From Deltaproteobacteria bacterium (lineage in GTDB: Bacteria; Myxococcota_A; UBA9160; SZUA-336), in the NCBI GenBank assembly GCA_030624945.1, contig JAUXJB010000135.1, positions 1-5,275 of the forward strand: DNA of 5,275 nucleotides, read 5' to 3'. Under the pieces are notes generated by a model, which was given only the letters and a program-made list of their open reading frames with translations, did not search any database and was not told where the DNA came from. This document shows positions 1-5,275 of this stretch, one piece after another. The position numbers were made by a program, and so were the translations under genes. Numbering within the stretch: position 1 is the stretch's first letter; the number at the start of each line of letters is the position of its first letter.

Positions 1-314
1 GCGATCACCTCTCGACTGACGAGCGAGCACTTCATGCCCTCGGTGCCCATCGAGATGCCGTCGCTAACCGTGATGGTGCCGAATGTCTGCGGCATGCCCC
101 CCGCCGCGCGGATCGCCCCCGCCCCGGCGAGGGAGAGATCGCCGAGCCCGTCGTTGCAGGGGGTGATATCGCTCTGTCCGTTTGCGACGCCCACGATCGG
201 CTTGCCGAAGTCGGCGTCCTCGAACCCCACCGCTCTCAGCATGGCGCGGTTCGCGGCCCGGTTATCACCCTCGGTGATCAGCTTGCTCTGCCGGTTGAGT
301 CCGCCCTCGCTCAT
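1..314 (-). CDS. ilvD: Dihydroxy-acid dehydratase, N-terminal part (runs off left edge)
   Basis: IlvD dehydrates 2,3-dihydroxy-isovalerate and 2,3-dihydroxy-3-methylvalerate to the 2-keto acids that precede valine, leucine and isoleucine. It is a cytosolic iron-sulfur enzyme. The 104 visible residues contain family signatures: [15 protein letters not shown] (12-26), [10 protein letters not shown] (37-46), ITPCND (50-55), then [17 protein letters not shown] (79-95) and SLVSREVI at the edge. Cys53 in TPCN matches the first cluster-ligand cysteine of the [2Fe-2S] type described for the mycobacterial enzyme, and Asp85 in VSDG matches a Mg ligand. The other cluster cysteines lie outside the window. 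The start is well fixed: the kinase stop codon (335-333) is in the same frame, and the ATG at 314 is the only start codon after it. There is no strong Shine-Dalgarno sequence, only AGG close to the ATG. The gene lies 18 bp downstream of the kinase gene and is probably co-transcribed with it. About 450 residues are missing, judged from the usual family length near 560. Identification is very secure. Confidence 0.96.
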   Translation of the reverse strand, partial: MSEGGLNRQSKLITEGDNRAANRAMLRAVGFEDADFGKPIVGVANGQSDITPCNDGLGDLSLAGAGAIRAAGGMPQTFGTITVSDGISMGTEGMKCSLVSREVI

Positions 315-332
315 GAGCCTATTGTAGCCGCC

Positions 333-1652
333 TCAGCGTTTCCGGAAGCTGGCGGCCCTCGGCTCGCGCCGCCCGCACCAGGCACAGAAGCGCCAGAACT
401 CGCGCGAAACGGGCCCGCGACAGCGTGGGCAGCGTTCCGGGAGATCAGGGTGGCTCCAGGGGCGCGCCGGCTTGCGTTTGCAGAGGGGGCAATAGCGCAT
501 GAACAATCGCAGCTGTCCGGCGCAACCGCGACGACTGCAGTTGCGCACAGCCCGGGGATCGCGGCGCGGCGCCCCCCCGCTGCCCTCGAAGCGGCCCTCG
601 TAGCACCAGGGGCACGCGGTCCATTCCGGGAGCACCCCGCGCTCGCAGCAGGGGCAGATCAGGCTGGCAGACGTGATCTCGGCAAACGAGTTCTCGCCGC
701 TCCCGCACCAGGGACAGTACGGCATCTCCTCGGCAATCGGGGCGTCGCAGCGGTGGCAGCGGTATCTCATCCGCAGGGAGCCGCCGTGGGCCTTGCGGAA
801 CAGCTCCGCCTGGACGGCGAGGGGCGAGGGCGGCGGAGCCTTGACGCGTCGACGGCGCCGCGGCCGCACGCGACTCGACGCCTGCTCGGCCTTCTCGAGT
901 GCGCGGTGGAACCGAATTGCGTCTGCGTAGCGCCTGCGGGGCTCGAACTGGCACGCCTTGCGAATCACCGGCACGTAGGGCGCGGGGGTCCGGGACGTGA
1001 AGCGCGCGTAGCCCGGAGGCGGCCAGTCAAAGGGCCAGGTGAGCAGCTTCCCGCTCAGCAGCTCGTAGGCGATCAGCCCGAGGGAGAAGACATCGGAGGA
1101 GAGCGTCGGCCGGCCGTAGGCCTGCTCGGGCGCCATGTATCCGAGCGTGCCGACGTCGGTGAGGGTGTGCTCGGCGCCGGCAAAGCGCGATACGCCGAAG
1201 TCGCCCAGAGCCGCATGGCCATCGGCGAAGATGAGGATGTTGTCCGGCTTCACGTCCCGGTGTATCAAGCGACGCTCGTGCGCGTAGGCGAGTCCGGCCG
1301 CGACGTCGCGGATGACCCGGAGGGCGACCTGGCCGGAGCGACGGGCACCCGCGTAGCTCGCGAGCGAGGTCCGGGCGAGCTCGGTCACCTGCACGAAATG
1401 GCCGTCTATCCAGTCGGCGTTCCGGATGGGCACCGTGTTGGGATGGCTCAGACGAGCGGCGATCCGCGTCTCGCGCTCGACCTCGGCCCGTCCGTACTGA
1501 TCGACGACCGACGGCAAGATGATCTTCAGGGCGACGCTACGCCGCTCGATCGCGTCGCGCGCGGCCCATACCTCCGCCGCCGCTCCGGTTCCGATCCGCC
1601 GCTCGAGCCGGTACTTCCCGACACGGACTCCTCTGCGCAAAACCGCAGCCAC
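333..1652 (-). CDS. Ser/Thr protein kinase with four C-terminal zinc ribbons
   Basis: This 439-residue protein starts with a PknB-like kinase domain (about 14-255). It has the glycine loop GTGAAAEV (21-28), the ATP lysine in VALK (Lys43), helix-C Glu61, HRDVKPDN (131-138, catalytic Asp133), DFG (151-153), GTLGYMAPE (168-176) and the helix-F aspartate Asp187. All catalytic residues are present, so it should be an active ATP-dependent kinase. An Arg-rich linker (261-271) leads to four zinc ribbons with cysteines at 299/302/313/316, 333/336/347/350, 372/377/388/391 and 408/411/423/426. There is no membrane segment or signal peptide, so it is probably cytosolic. The ribbons may bind a partner protein, nucleic acid or regulate the kinase; the substrate is unknown. 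The start is GTG at 1652, the only start codon after an in-frame stop (1694-1692), preceded by GGGGAGG nine bases upstream. The gene reads towards ilvD, 18 bp downstream. Confidence 0.93.
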   Translation of the reverse strand: MAAVLRRGVRVGKYRLERRIGTGAAAEVWAARDAIERRSVALKIILPSVVDQYGRAEVERETRIAARLSHPNTVPIRNADWIDGHFVQVTELARTSLASYAGARRSGQVALRVIRDVAAGLAYAHERRLIHRDVKPDNILIFADGHAALGDFGVSRFAGAEHTLTDVGTLGYMAPEQAYGRPTLSSDVFSLGLIAYELLSGKLLTWPFDWPPPGYARFTSRTPAPYVPVIRKACQFEPRRRYADAIRFHRALEKAEQASSRVRPRRRRRVKAPPPSPLAVQAELFRKAHGGSLRMRYRCHRCDAPIAEEMPYCPWCGSGENSFAEITSASLICPCCERGVLPEWTACPWCYEGRFEGSGGAPRRDPRAVRNCSRRGCAGQLRLFMRYCPLCKRKPARPWSHPDLPERCPRCRGPVSREFWRFCAWCGRREPRAASFRKR

Positions 1653-1661
1653 GCCTACAAG

Positions 1662-1668
1662 CCTCCCC
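1662..1668 (-). promoter_or_regulatory. Ribosome binding site that fixes the GTG start of the kinase
   Basis: On the minus strand this reads GGGGAGG, a strong purine-rich Shine-Dalgarno match, nine bases upstream of the GTG at 1652-1650. It supports the non-ATG start, which is also the only start codon between the in-frame stop at 1694-1692 and the kinase fold. Confidence 0.75.
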
Positions 1669-1678
1669 GACCAATCCG

Positions 1679-1700
1679 GATCAGCCGCAGATCAGCCGCA
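1679..1700. repeat. Perfect 11-bp tandem repeat, two copies, upstream of the kinase
   Basis: GATCAGCCGCA occurs at 1679-1689 and again, without a gap, at 1690-1700. The period of 11 bp is close to one helical turn, so a protein reading both copies would bind the same face of the DNA. The repeat lies 11 bp upstream of the kinase ribosome binding site, in its leader or promoter. A regulatory role is inference; a chance duplication is the alternative. Confidence 0.6.
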
Positions 1701-1767
1701 TACCACCCCCCTGATCCCAGAACCGAACTTAGCCATTCGGATCCCGGAGCCGCCAGCCGAGCCGAGT

Positions 1768-1793
1768 CCTCCCCCGCCGGGGCGGGGCGGAGG
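1768..1793. repeat. GC-rich inverted repeat (hairpin) in the divergent intergenic region
   Basis: CCTCC (1768-1772) pairs with GGAGG (1789-1793). After a bulged C at 1788, CCC (1773-1775) pairs with GGG (1785-1787). G1776 pairs with C1783 past a bulged G at 1784, leaving a six-base loop. No T-run follows on either strand, and it sits between divergent genes, so an intrinsic terminator is unlikely. It could be a protein site or simply a by-product of high GC content. Confidence 0.35.
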
Positions 1794-1807
1794 CGCCGGC
1801 GAACGAC

Positions 1808-1836
1808 TGGAATAGCGCGGGGCGAGGCCTCATAAT
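1808..1836 (+). promoter_or_regulatory. Candidate sigma-70-like promoter for the 149-residue protein
   Basis: CATAAT (1831-1836) matches the -10 consensus at five of six bases and stands out in GC-rich surroundings. TGGAAT (1808-1813), 17 bp upstream, matches the -35 consensus at only three of six. The predicted start near 1843 would give a leader of about 23 bases carrying the ribosome binding site. The 8-bp palindrome GAGGCCTC (1824-1831) touches the -10 element and could be an operator. The call rests on the -10 element alone. Confidence 0.35.
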
Positions 1837-1850
1837 CCCCCAGATCGGCC

Positions 1851-1861
1851 AGGGAGAGGAG
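1851..1861 (+). promoter_or_regulatory. Ribosome binding site of the 149-residue protein
   Basis: The stretch AGGGAGAGGAG is a purine-rich Shine-Dalgarno region ending four bases before the ATG at 1866; its AGGGAG part is nine bases away. With the in-frame TAA at 1833-1835, it fixes this ATG as the start. Confidence 0.75.
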
Positions 1862-1865
1862 CGAG

Positions 1866-2315
1866 ATGGACGAAGAACGCGTCAAGCAGATCGTCAGTGA
1901 CATGCGGTTCGACAGCGGCAAGGGCGACATGGCGATCGACGAGATCGCGGTGATCCAGCCGGGACTCGCGAGGATCATGCCGGAGGTCGGCACTCGCGCA
2001 TGGAAGCTCTACTACGCCGCAAAGGCCGAGAACTGGCCCAACGCGATGTACCAGTGGAAAGAGGCCAAGAAGCTCCTGGAGCTCGGAGCCTACACGCGAC
2101 CCAAGTACGAGGAGTCTATCGAGGAGTACCTCCGCGACGACTGGGCGCCGATCGAAGCCGCGATCAAGGACGAGAACCTCGAGAAGTTCCTGGCGGCCTT
2201 TGACGCTTCGGTCGACTCGGCCAACGCCTGGCACGAGCAAAAGGACAAGCCCTACATCCGCTGGAAGGTTCCGGACCAGCCTCCTCCCGATCTCGACCTC
2301 ACCCCCCGCAAGTAG
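1866..2315 (+). CDS. Small soluble helical protein of unknown function
   Basis: I do not recognise a named family. The 149-residue product is charged, has no signal peptide or membrane segment, and contains no cysteine, so it has no CxxCH haem site. It looks mostly helical: amphipathic stretches at about 22-54, 58-73, 78-103 and 104-127 suggest a four-helix bundle. Six tryptophans (46, 58, 64, 93, 122, 133) are spread along it. After the last helix comes an extended, proline-rich tail, PYIRWKVPDQPPPDLDLTPR (129-148), whose distinct composition suggests a conserved docking or packing element. The start is firm: an in-frame TAA precedes it at 1833-1835, there is no other start codon before the ATG, and a good ribosome binding site is present. 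It is divergent from the kinase and convergent with the DAHP synthase homologue, so it is probably transcribed alone. Third-position G/C supports real coding. Function unknown. Confidence 0.85.
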   Translation: MDEERVKQIVSDMRFDSGKGDMAIDEIAVIQPGLARIMPEVGTRAWKLYYAAKAENWPNAMYQWKEAKKLLELGAYTRPKYEESIEEYLRDDWAPIEAAIKDENLEKFLAAFDASVDSANAWHEQKDKPYIRWKVPDQPPPDLDLTPRK

Positions 2316-2353
2316 GCGGCCGCGAGCGGCGCGACGCGCACCCCGTGCCGTAG
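2316..2353. other. Convergent intergenic gap with GC palindromes, no clear terminator
   Basis: Thirty-eight bases separate two stop codons facing each other. They contain the 8-bp palindrome GCGGCCGC (2316-2323), a small stem GCCG/CGGC (2319-2322 with 2327-2330) and GCGC/GCGC around a GAC loop (2329-2339). None is followed by a T-run on either strand, so I see no classical intrinsic terminator. The stems might act as a weak or Rho-assisted two-way stop. Confidence 0.3.
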
Positions 2354-3469
2354 CTAGCGCGCGAACCGTTCGCGGAGCTTGAGGCGCTCCTCGTACGTGC
2401 TCCGGACCAGCTGGGCGTCGCGGATGAAATGCTCGAGCTCGGGGATCAGGAGCGCCTGCGGACCGTCGCAGAGCGCCTCCCCGGGGTTCGGGTGGAAGTC
2501 GACGATCACCATGTTCGCGCCGGCCACGACTCCCTGTGCCGTCACGTGGAAAATATCGAGGAGGCCGTCGGGTGAGACCTCGCGCTTCCCGACCGAGTGG
2601 GAGGGATCGATACAGACGGGGAGCCTCGTCAGACGCTTGATGACCGGCACGTGTGCGAAGTCCACGAAGTTGCGGTGAGGATCTCCGAGATTTGTCTTCA
2701 TCCCTCGCAGACCGAAGATGATCTTGTGGTTCCCGCTCGACGCCACGTACTCGACCGCGTTGAGCGACTCCTCCAGAGTGATCCCCATGCCGCGCTTGAA
2801 GAGCACCGGGTACTCCTTCTGGGAGCCTACTTCCTTCAGAAGCTCGAAGTTCTGCGCGTTCCGCGTGCCGATCTGCAACATGACGCCCGTAGGCCGACCG
2901 GCCTCCTCGAGCGCCAAGTCTACATCTTCGATCTGCCCGGCGGTGAGCACCTCCATCGAGATGACCTTGATGCCGTACTTGCCCGCGAGCTCGAAGAGAT
3001 AGGGCAGGCACTCCGACCCTCGACCTTGGAAGTCGTAGGGACTCGTGCGGGGCTTGTAGGCTCCGGCGCGGGTGGTCTCGATCCCGTGCTCTTCGAGCGC
3101 CCGGAACATGGCCTCCACGTTCTCACGCGTGTCCACCGCGCAGAGCCCGGGAAAGAGGTGGAAGCTGTCCTGGCTGAAGTTGAGGCCGTTGTACTCGAAG
3201 CCCAGGGCCTCGGCCTGGCCCTCGTGTCGCCCGATCGAGCGGTAGCGCTCGCGAATGCGGATGACGCGCTCGACCCCGGCAAATTCCTCGAACTGCTCCT
3301 CGGAGATCGTACCCGTGGCGCCGATCAGGTAGACCTCGGTGAGCGACCGCGTCGCCCCCTGGATGGCGCTCACCTCCGTGTGCACGTCCGGGTAGCTCTC
3401 GGCCAGGCGGACGACCCCCCGCACCTCTTCCGAATCCGGAAGAACGCTGGACTTCATTACGATGATCAT
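2354..3469 (-). CDS. DAHP synthase homologue, type I with N-terminal regulatory domain, altered active site
   Basis: True members condense phosphoenolpyruvate and erythrose 4-phosphate to DAHP, the first shikimate-pathway step. The 371-residue protein has the Thermotoga/Bacillus (AroF-type) layout: a ferredoxin-like domain (about 1-76) that in Thermotoga serves feedback inhibition by Tyr/Phe, then a TIM barrel. Barrel signatures are GAYKPRTSPYDFQG (136-149), QIGTRNAQNF (199-208), LFKRG (223-227), DPSHS (288-292) and ALCDGPQ (332-338). Four normally constant sites differ: GPCS(V)E is GLCAVD (108-113), CERG is GLRG (253-256), the metal-ligand Glu in IVEVHPEP is Asp324, and TRNTLD is HRNFVD (265-270). 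Metal ligands Cys110, His291 and Asp335 remain. It may be a divergent DAHP synthase or a paralogue with another aldehyde substrate. The ATG at 3469 aligns with the Thermotoga N-terminus (MIVVLK versus MIIVMK). No Shine-Dalgarno sequence is visible. Confidence 0.9.
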   Translation of the reverse strand: MIIVMKSSVLPDSEEVRGVVRLAESYPDVHTEVSAIQGATRSLTEVYLIGATGTISEEQFEEFAGVERVIRIRERYRSIGRHEGQAEALGFEYNGLNFSQDSFHLFPGLCAVDTRENVEAMFRALEEHGIETTRAGAYKPRTSPYDFQGRGSECLPYLFELAGKYGIKVISMEVLTAGQIEDVDLALEEAGRPTGVMLQIGTRNAQNFELLKEVGSQKEYPVLFKRGMGITLEESLNAVEYVASSGNHKIIFGLRGMKTNLGDPHRNFVDFAHVPVIKRLTRLPVCIDPSHSVGKREVSPDGLLDIFHVTAQGVVAGANMVIVDFHPNPGEALCDGPQALLIPELEHFIRDAQLVRSTYEERLKLRERFAR

Positions 3470-3478
3470 GGCCCGCGA

Positions 3479-3507
3479 ACTATATCCGCTTTGGGGACCG
3501 GCGTCTC
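3479..3507 (-). promoter_or_regulatory. Candidate promoter giving a near-leaderless transcript
   Basis: On the minus strand, TATAGT (3484-3479) matches the -10 consensus at five of six bases, and GAGACG (3507-3502), 17 bp upstream, matches the -35 at three of six. Transcription would begin near 3472, only two or three bases before the ATG of the DAHP synthase homologue. That fits the absence of a Shine-Dalgarno sequence there. The evidence is a pattern match only. Confidence 0.35.
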
Positions 3508-3543
3508 ACCGCGCCCCCGCTGTGGTAACGTGCAGCAGTCTCC

Positions 3544-3548
3544 GGGGG
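3544..3548 (+). promoter_or_regulatory. Probable ribosome binding site deciding the TTG start of the receptor
   Basis: GGGGG lies six bases upstream of the TTG at 3555-3557. Alternative in-frame starts (ATG 3462, ATG 3468, GTG 3522) have no purine-rich stretch in front of them. Starting at the TTG also gives a signal peptide of ordinary length. Confidence 0.5.
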
Positions 3549-3554
3549 TTCCGA

Positions 3555-5275
3555 TTGAATCGCGGCCTGCCCTTCCTCGCAGCTCTCGCCCTTCTGGTAC
3601 TACCACGCTATGCCACCGGCGCGGAGCAGGACGATCCGTCTGGCGTGGCGCTCTACGAGACCGAGTCGACCCGGCGTCCCTCCGAGCTCCTGAAGACACC
3701 GGCCTCGATCTCGGTGATCTCGGCCGAGGAGATCCACCGAGCCAGGCCGGCCACCAGCCTGGACGAAGCCCTCGACCTCGTACCGGGAGTCTTCGCGCAA
3801 TCCGGCCGCAATTTCGCTCAGGACACTCGCATCGCAATTCGGGGATACGGGGCGCGCGCGCAGTTCGGGGTGCGCGGGGTGAAGATGCTCGTCGACGGAG
3901 TACCGACCACGCTCCCCGACGGCCAGACCGAGCTGGACTCTCTCGACCCGATATTCATCGAGCGGATCGAGGTCCTGCGCGGCCCGGTCTCCTCGCTCTA
4001 CGGGGGAGGAGGAGGAGGCCTCGTGTCGGTGACGACGATCGAACCGAGTGCGAAGACCGAGCTGGTACTGCGCACGCTGTTCGGCACCGATCACCTCTCC
4101 CGCTACTCGGGCATCCTGACGGGCACGCAGGCGGGCACGGGCTACGTGATCGGGCTCGCCAGGACGCGAGCGACGGGCTACCGGGACCACGCTCGGGCCG
4201 AGCAGACCGTGCTACACACCAAGTTCTCGCGGGAGACGGGGGAGGGCAGCCAGCTGCGCCTCGGATTCTCGGCCGTCTGGGCGCCCCAAGCGCAGGATGC
4301 CGGCGGCCTCAGTGCGGCGGATGTCGCCAGCGACCGCAGCGCCGCGCGTCGGGCAAATGTCGCGCGCGACGCGGGCGAGAAGCTCAACCAGCAGAAGCTA
4401 TCGCTGTCGCTGCGGCGGGTGCTCGGACCGGGTCGCGATTTCGAGGCGAACCTCTACCGGGTCTGGCGCGACTTCTCCAATGCCCTCCCGATCGACCGGC
4501 GGGTCGACTTCGACCGGACGGTCACCGGGAGCTCCTTCCTCTACCGGGGTACCTCGCCGCACGTGCGCTGGATGGTTGGACTGGACGTGGATGTGCAGAA
4601 GGACCGGCGCCGAAACTACGAGAACCTGGGAGGAGCGCGCGGGGCTCTGACCCTGCGCCAATCCGAGACCGTTCGCTCCGTGGGCCCCTGGGTCCAGGCA
4701 GAGATCGAGCTCCCAAAGGGCTTCGGGTTCGTAGCAGGCCTGCGTTACGACTGGATCGAGTTCGTGGTCGGCGACCGCCTCGTCAGCCCCACGAACGGCG
4801 ATCGCTCGGATCGGCTGCGCTTCCGCGAGCTGTCTCCACGTGTGGGATTGCGCTGGGATCAAAGCCGGGCCCTGCACCTTTACGCCAACCTGGCGACCGC
4901 GTTTCGGGTACCCACGACCACGGAGCTGGCCCCTTCCGACACCAGCGGCGGGTTCGCCTCCGATCTCGACCCCGAGAGGACTCTGGGCTTCGAGATCGGC
5001 GCCAAGGGCCTGGTGCGGGAACGCATCTACTACGACATCGCCGCGTTCGACCTGCGGATCGACAACGTCGCGGTCGGGTTCGACGAGGGAGGCCCCACCG
5101 TCTTCCGGGATGCGGGCGAGGTTCGCCGGCGCGGCGTGGAGATCGCAGTCTCGGCCCTGCTACAGCCCGGACTCAGCCTGCGGGCAAGCTATACCTACGC
5201 GGACTATCGGTACGTCGACTTCGACGTGATCAGCGGGCTCACGGTCACGGAATTTGACGGGCGACGGGAGCCCAA
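3555..5275 (+). CDS. TonB-dependent outer-membrane receptor, YncD/PqqU-like (runs off right edge)
   Basis: Such receptors import a scarce ligand across the outer membrane using TonB-ExbBD energy. The 573 complete codons encode a signal peptide (core LPFLAALALLVLP, 5-17; cleavage near 22-23), a plug (about 47-162) and much of the beta-barrel. Plug marks are PASISVISAEEI (49-60), LVPGVF (75-80), RIAIRGYGARAQFGVRG (92-108), LVDGVPTTLPDGQ (112-124), IEVLRGPVSSLYG (138-150) and VSVTT (157-161). Barrel marks include GYRDH (208-212), DAGGL (248-252) and LATAFRVPTTTEL (446-458). Plug and barrel motifs resemble E. coli YncD (PqqU), a PQQ transporter, from memory; the ligand here is inference. Six glycines (150-155) replace the usual GNASGG-like turn. 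No standard TonB box is obvious near residues 28-38. The start is uncertain (TTG 3555 preferred). Relative to about 700 residues in YncD, the final barrel strands lie beyond the edge. Confidence 0.92.
   Translation, partial: MNRGLPFLAALALLVLPRYATGAEQDDPSGVALYETESTRRPSELLKTPASISVISAEEIHRARPATSLDEALDLVPGVFAQSGRNFAQDTRIAIRGYGARAQFGVRGVKMLVDGVPTTLPDGQTELDSLDPIFIERIEVLRGPVSSLYGGGGGGLVSVTTIEPSAKTELVLRTLFGTDHLSRYSGILTGTQAGTGYVIGLARTRATGYRDHARAEQTVLHTKFSRETGEGSQLRLGFSAVWAPQAQDAGGLSAADVASDRSAARRANVARDAGEKLNQQKLSLSLRRVLGPGRDFEANLYRVWRDFSNALPIDRRVDFDRTVTGSSFLYRGTSPHVRWMVGLDVDVQKDRRRNYENLGGARGALTLRQSETVRSVGPWVQAEIELPKGFGFVAGLRYDWIEFVVGDRLVSPTNGDRSDRLRFRELSPRVGLRWDQSRALHLYANLATAFRVPTTTELAPSDTSGGFASDLDPERTLGFEIGAKGLVRERIYYDIAAFDLRIDNVAVGFDEGGPTVFRDAGEVRRRGVEIAVSALLQPGLSLRASYTYADYRYVDFDVISGLTVTEFDGRREP

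Noticed and set aside
34..327. 97-codon plus-strand frame opposite ilvD
   Set aside because: The opposite strand encodes unmistakable IlvD motifs across the same bases.
1567..1592. Kinase glycine loop lacking the GM of the common GxGGMAEV form (here GTGAAAEV)
   Set aside because: The first two glycines and the valine are present and all catalytic residues remain. This loop varies among bacterial kinases, so it does not indicate an inactive enzyme.
450..1835. 461-codon open frame on the plus strand opposite the kinase
   Set aside because: It lies antisense to a kinase with every catalytic motif intact. Its translation is Arg/Ala/Gly-rich with no recognisable domain, as expected for a shadow frame in GC-rich DNA.
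1830..3011. 393-codon open frame on the minus strand
   Set aside because: It overlaps the 149-residue gene antisense and the DAHP synthase homologue in another frame. The protein is low-complexity and Arg-rich, with no motif.
3470..3554. Possible Fur-type operator before the TonB receptor
   Set aside because: I searched for a GATAATGATAATCATTATC-like pattern and saw none; the only AT-rich stretch is ACTATAT at 3479-3485, which better fits the minus-strand -10 element.
2597..5257. 886-codon open frame on the plus strand
   Set aside because: It is remarkable for length but runs antisense to the DAHP synthase homologue and then out of frame with the TonB receptor, both clearly real. The translation is Arg/Gly/Pro-rich without domains; lack of stops follows from high GC content.
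1..5275. CRISPR arrays, tRNA or rRNA genes, insertion sequences, defence islands
   Set aside because: No repeat-spacer pattern, tRNA-like fold, transposase motif or terminal inverted repeats were seen; the window is almost filled by five protein genes.

Overview
The window is GC-rich (about two thirds by eye) with dense coding in which the real frames show G/C at third positions. It holds five protein genes and no RNA gene, transposon or CRISPR array that I can see. The IlvD sequence type, a eukaryotic-like Ser/Thr kinase, a Gram-negative outer-membrane TonB-dependent receptor and the base composition together suggest a high-GC Gram-negative bacterium of the broad deltaproteobacterial or myxobacterial kind, or a related uncultured phylum. 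That placement is inference.

Layout. Positions 1-314 (-) are the N-terminal 104 residues of dihydroxy-acid dehydratase (ilvD), which runs off the left edge. Directly upstream of it on the same strand, 18 bp away, is a Ser/Thr protein kinase (333-1652, -). Its C-terminal third is a string of four cysteine zinc ribbons rather than the membrane segment and sensor common in such kinases. A 213-bp divergent region follows, with a perfect 11-bp tandem repeat, a GC hairpin and a candidate promoter. It leads into a cysteine-free, tryptophan-rich 149-residue protein of unknown function (1866-2315, +). This gene converges on a type I (Thermotoga/Bacillus-like) DAHP synthase homologue (2354-3469, -). 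That enzyme keeps the fold and most signature motifs but carries changes at several normally invariant active-site positions. From an 85-bp divergent region a TonB-dependent receptor (3555 to the right edge, +) reads out. Its plug resembles that of E. coli YncD/PqqU.

How the genes relate. The kinase and ilvD are probably one transcript. The other three lie in separate transcription units. Two genes belong to amino-acid biosynthesis (branched-chain, and aromatic or a related pathway), but nothing ties all five into one system, and I do not claim one. The items most worth following up are the kinase with four zinc ribbons linked to ilvD, and the DAHP synthase homologue with the altered active site.
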